A DNA stretch of 60,000 nt from the NCBI GenBank assembly GCA_903813345.2, contig CAIIXF020000004.1, forward strand, positions 13,292,196 through 13,352,195, written 5' to 3'. A program made the position numbers and the translations under genes. Positions 58,401-60,000 of this stretch are shown here, one piece after another. Positions within the stretch are counted from its first letter, which is position 1. Every line of letters begins with the position of its first letter. Source of the stretch: Owenia fusiformis (taxonomy: Eukaryota; Annelida; Polychaeta; Sabellida; Oweniidae). The notes under the pieces are model-generated. The model was not told the origin of the DNA. It saw only the letters and a list, made by a program, of their open reading frames with translations, and did not search any database.

Positions 58401-59461
58401 CTAGTAGATGTCACAGTGTCTGTATTGATCAGTTATAATTTGCAAATGTGTACTGTTAAAACTGATTTTAAAATTCAACTGTATATGTTTTGTAGGGCTT
58501 GCTGGGCCTGGGGACATGGTGATTTTATTGTTGCTTACCAATGTCAGGCAGCAGTTGTACAATATCCTTTAGCAAAGTTGTTATAACTCGGCCGCTGGTC
58601 TTTCGAACTTTGAATTGTGATATTGATTATTGAAGGATGGAGAAAAGATGCCAGACATTTTTTTTTCTTTTTGTCCTGCTTTTTTGTTCAGTTTTCCTAT
58701 TTTGTAACATTTTGGAAAAATGTAAGTTAAGGTATACATGTCATGACATAGGGAGAAAATCAATAAACTCAAGGCCTGTGTTACACTTGCTAACTGTATA
58801 TTGAATGCTCTTACTATGCTAGAATATTTTCTGTCCCTATATCTTGACACTGTTAGTCCTTTCTAAAAATAATTCCTGAAAACAGACAAATAGCCTTCAT
58901 GGATTTTATTTTTTTGTTCTTTTCATAAAAATCCCTGGTATTTATCATGAGCAAGCTCACATCAATGTTGATATTTCCTCACAAACTTGCTTGTTCCTAT
59001 CACCATGTTCTCTTTACATTCCAAGTTTGAATTGATTTACAGTGAGTACTTCAAAGATATGAACATTGAAGAGAACATGTTTACCTATGTCTCATTTAAT
59101 CAACTGACATCAAATTTGAGTTTTATTAATAAAACATAGCAGCGCAACATTCCCCAACACTCAAAATGGAATCGAGGCTCTCACCAGGAAATATCGAGGT
59201 TGTTGCAGAAACATTTCCTTTGCAAAGGTAAAAAAATTATTATGGTATGTTTAGCCCAGTTCAGACTATCCCAACAATCATGGTAAAGTTGAATTGGTTG
59301 ATACCGGAGCTAAATAGACTCGCATTGATGCAAGAGTCATTGATATTGTCCTTAACTGAGATACAGCGTTCACAAAGGCATTCCAGGGGCAGAAAGATGA
59401 AAATTGGGCGCTTCCACTTATGTTTGCAGTCACACTAGACATGAGAAGATTTGCCAATAAG
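55389..59461 (+). CDS. PCID2: PCID2 (TREX-2 PCI-domain subunit), first five exons
   Basis: Exons 55389-55424, 57458-57499, 58053-58174, 58496-58561 and 59365-59461 join in frame for 121 codons; the gene leaves the window on the right (family length about 400). The protein aligns with vertebrate PCID2 without gaps: [12 protein letters not shown]..., [57 protein letters not shown], then [20 protein letters not shown] and FANK. PCID2 (yeast Thp1) pairs with GANP/Sac3 in TREX-2 and couples transcription to mRNA export at the nuclear pore. The PCI and winged-helix parts lie beyond the window. The start ATG is in AAAAAGATGG and matches the family N-terminus. Introns 1-3 are GT-AG, intron 4 is AT-AC. 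No frameshift or stop, so the gene looks functional. Confidence 0.95.
56089..57423. mobile_element. 1.3 kb non-autonomous DNA element in PCID2 intron 1
   Basis: CAGGGGCGTAGGAA at the left and its inverse TTCCTACGCCACTG at the right, with TATAG directly outside both ends (56084-56088, 57424-57428). No transposase. It fills most of intron 1 (55425-57457). The 67-codon frame at 56021-56224 crosses the left edge and is not a gene. Confidence 0.65.
57458..57499 (+). CDS. PCID2: PCID2 exon 2
   Basis: Acceptor TTTTGCAG, donor GCCGCA|GTAAGT. Codes [14 protein letters not shown]; vertebrate VYEAIDSRDGASCA. Confidence 0.93.
57785..57860. repeat. short tandem repeat in PCID2 intron 2
   Basis: About four copies of TTGCCTC(CT)CACATGTTTG, period near 20 bases. 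Confidence 0.6.
58053..58174 (+). CDS. PCID2: PCID2 exon 3
   Basis: Acceptor ATTGTAG, donor CTCAA|GTAAGT. Codes [40 protein letters not shown] plus two bases of Lys. Confidence 0.95.
58496..58561 (+). CDS. PCID2: PCID2 exon 4
   Basis: Acceptor GTTTTGTAG; ends GTACA|ATATCCTTT. Codes [20 protein letters not shown] and V plus two bases of Gln. Confidence 0.95.
58562..59364 (+). other. U12-type AT-AC intron (PCID2 intron 4)
   Basis: 5' end ATATCCTTT, an exact match to the minor-spliceosome AT-AC donor. Branch point TCCTTAAC at 59349-59356, a perfect U12 match, nine bases before the terminal AC (59363-59364). Using AT-AC restores the frame (CA|A, Gln) and the family alignment VQ.F..AF; no GT-AG pair does. 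Confidence 0.93.
59365..59461 (+). CDS. PCID2: PCID2 exon 5
   Basis: Begins after AC at 59363-59364. Codes (Q)[32 protein letters not shown]; donor AATAAG|GTAAGC. Confidence 0.95.
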
Positions 59462-59979
59462 GTAAGCTAATATGGGTTGTTATCCAGAAAAAAAGTTTGC
59501 AAATATTAAACTTTTGGGGAGTTTTTTGCAATTATGTAATTTTCTTTATATAAGCTTGATAAGTAACAACATCCTATGATTTTGAGAGATATTATTTGTA
59601 AGTGTTGATAATAATATCAATAATTGTGGATGAAATGATATCATGATCAAATATTCAGTACATGTATAGAACTATAATGCTGAGATGTAACAAAAAATAT
59701 TCATGTATATTCAAAAAATATTCATGTATTCTTGAATGAAGTTTCAGTGATCTCCCCAGCATTAAAGCTAGTGGGCGCGGCACTGCACCCACTTGAGATT
59801 TTATAAATAGGCATATACCCACCTGAGAATCCATTTGCACCCACTTTAAAATGAAAAAAAATCATGAAATATAGGCATATTTTGACCAAATTCAGTCTAA
59901 ATAAGATGAAAATGAGAACCCACTTGAGATAAAATCCTGGGAGAACATTGAGCAATGCCAGAAAAATCACAGTGCTTAA

Positions 59980-60000
59980 CCTCTTGAATACCCAGAGGGA
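59980..60000. mobile_element. family C MITE, left end only (cut by window edge)
   Basis: TTAA (59976-59979) followed by CCTCTTGAATACCCAGAGGG, as at 42712 and 50657. Probably inside PCID2 intron 5. Confidence 0.5.

Noticed and set aside
59143-59227. An exon-like segment with CAG before and GTAAAA after, between PCID2 exons 4 and 5.
   Set aside because: It has no similarity to PCID2, is 85 bases long (breaks the frame), and the AT-AC intron joins exons 4 and 5 with a perfect family match.

Overview
This is an AT-rich, repeat-dense stretch of a metazoan nuclear genome, most likely a marine invertebrate. Three things point that way: split genes with canonical and minor-class introns, a CR1/Jockey-type LINE, and many short inverted-repeat DNA transposons with GGTCA-rich minisatellites. 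The phylum cannot be fixed from the sequence. No tRNA, rRNA or CRISPR array and no bacterial-type operon was seen.

Layout. 1-7.2 kb holds no recognisable host gene; it carries a Tc1/mariner-like element (984-1980), small fold-backs and a 3.1 kb nested inverted-repeat element (about 3053-6142). 7.2-11 kb holds a LINE with an uninterrupted endonuclease plus reverse transcriptase ORF (7634-10732). 11-23 kb is non-coding: Harbinger-like miniature elements, GGTCA repeats, a 2.1 kb mariner-like element (12760-14895) containing a dead LINE piece, GC-rich palindromic remnants and degenerate satellites. 23.1-27.5 kb is a segmental/tandem duplication block, with an older copy at 15.2-16.7 kb. It ends at the stop codon of an intronless class A GPCR gene on the minus strand (27537-28490). 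28.5-44.3 kb is minisatellites, miniature elements and LINE debris.

Two conserved genes stand head to head at the right end. On the minus strand, ten exons (44342-53615) encode a WDFY2/WDFY1 orthologue (WD40 repeats plus FYVE zinc finger, an endosomal PI3P-binding protein). The exons join in frame for 358 codons; the last ~40 codons were not located. On the plus strand, five exons (55389-59461) encode the first 121 residues of PCID2, the PCI-domain subunit of the TREX-2 mRNA-export complex; the gene runs off the right edge. The start codons are about 1.8 kb apart, so a shared promoter region is possible.

Most notable observations: (1) the 3' part of WDFY2 exon 7, with its 5' splice site, has been amplified into a 13-unit, ~77 bp tandem array running into the next intron, leaving 11 extra GT donor sites; (2) PCID2 intron 4 is an AT-AC U12-type intron with near-perfect signals, and WDFY2 intron 5 is a GT-AG U12-type intron; (3) several transposon insertions can be defined by empty sites in duplicated copies within this same window.
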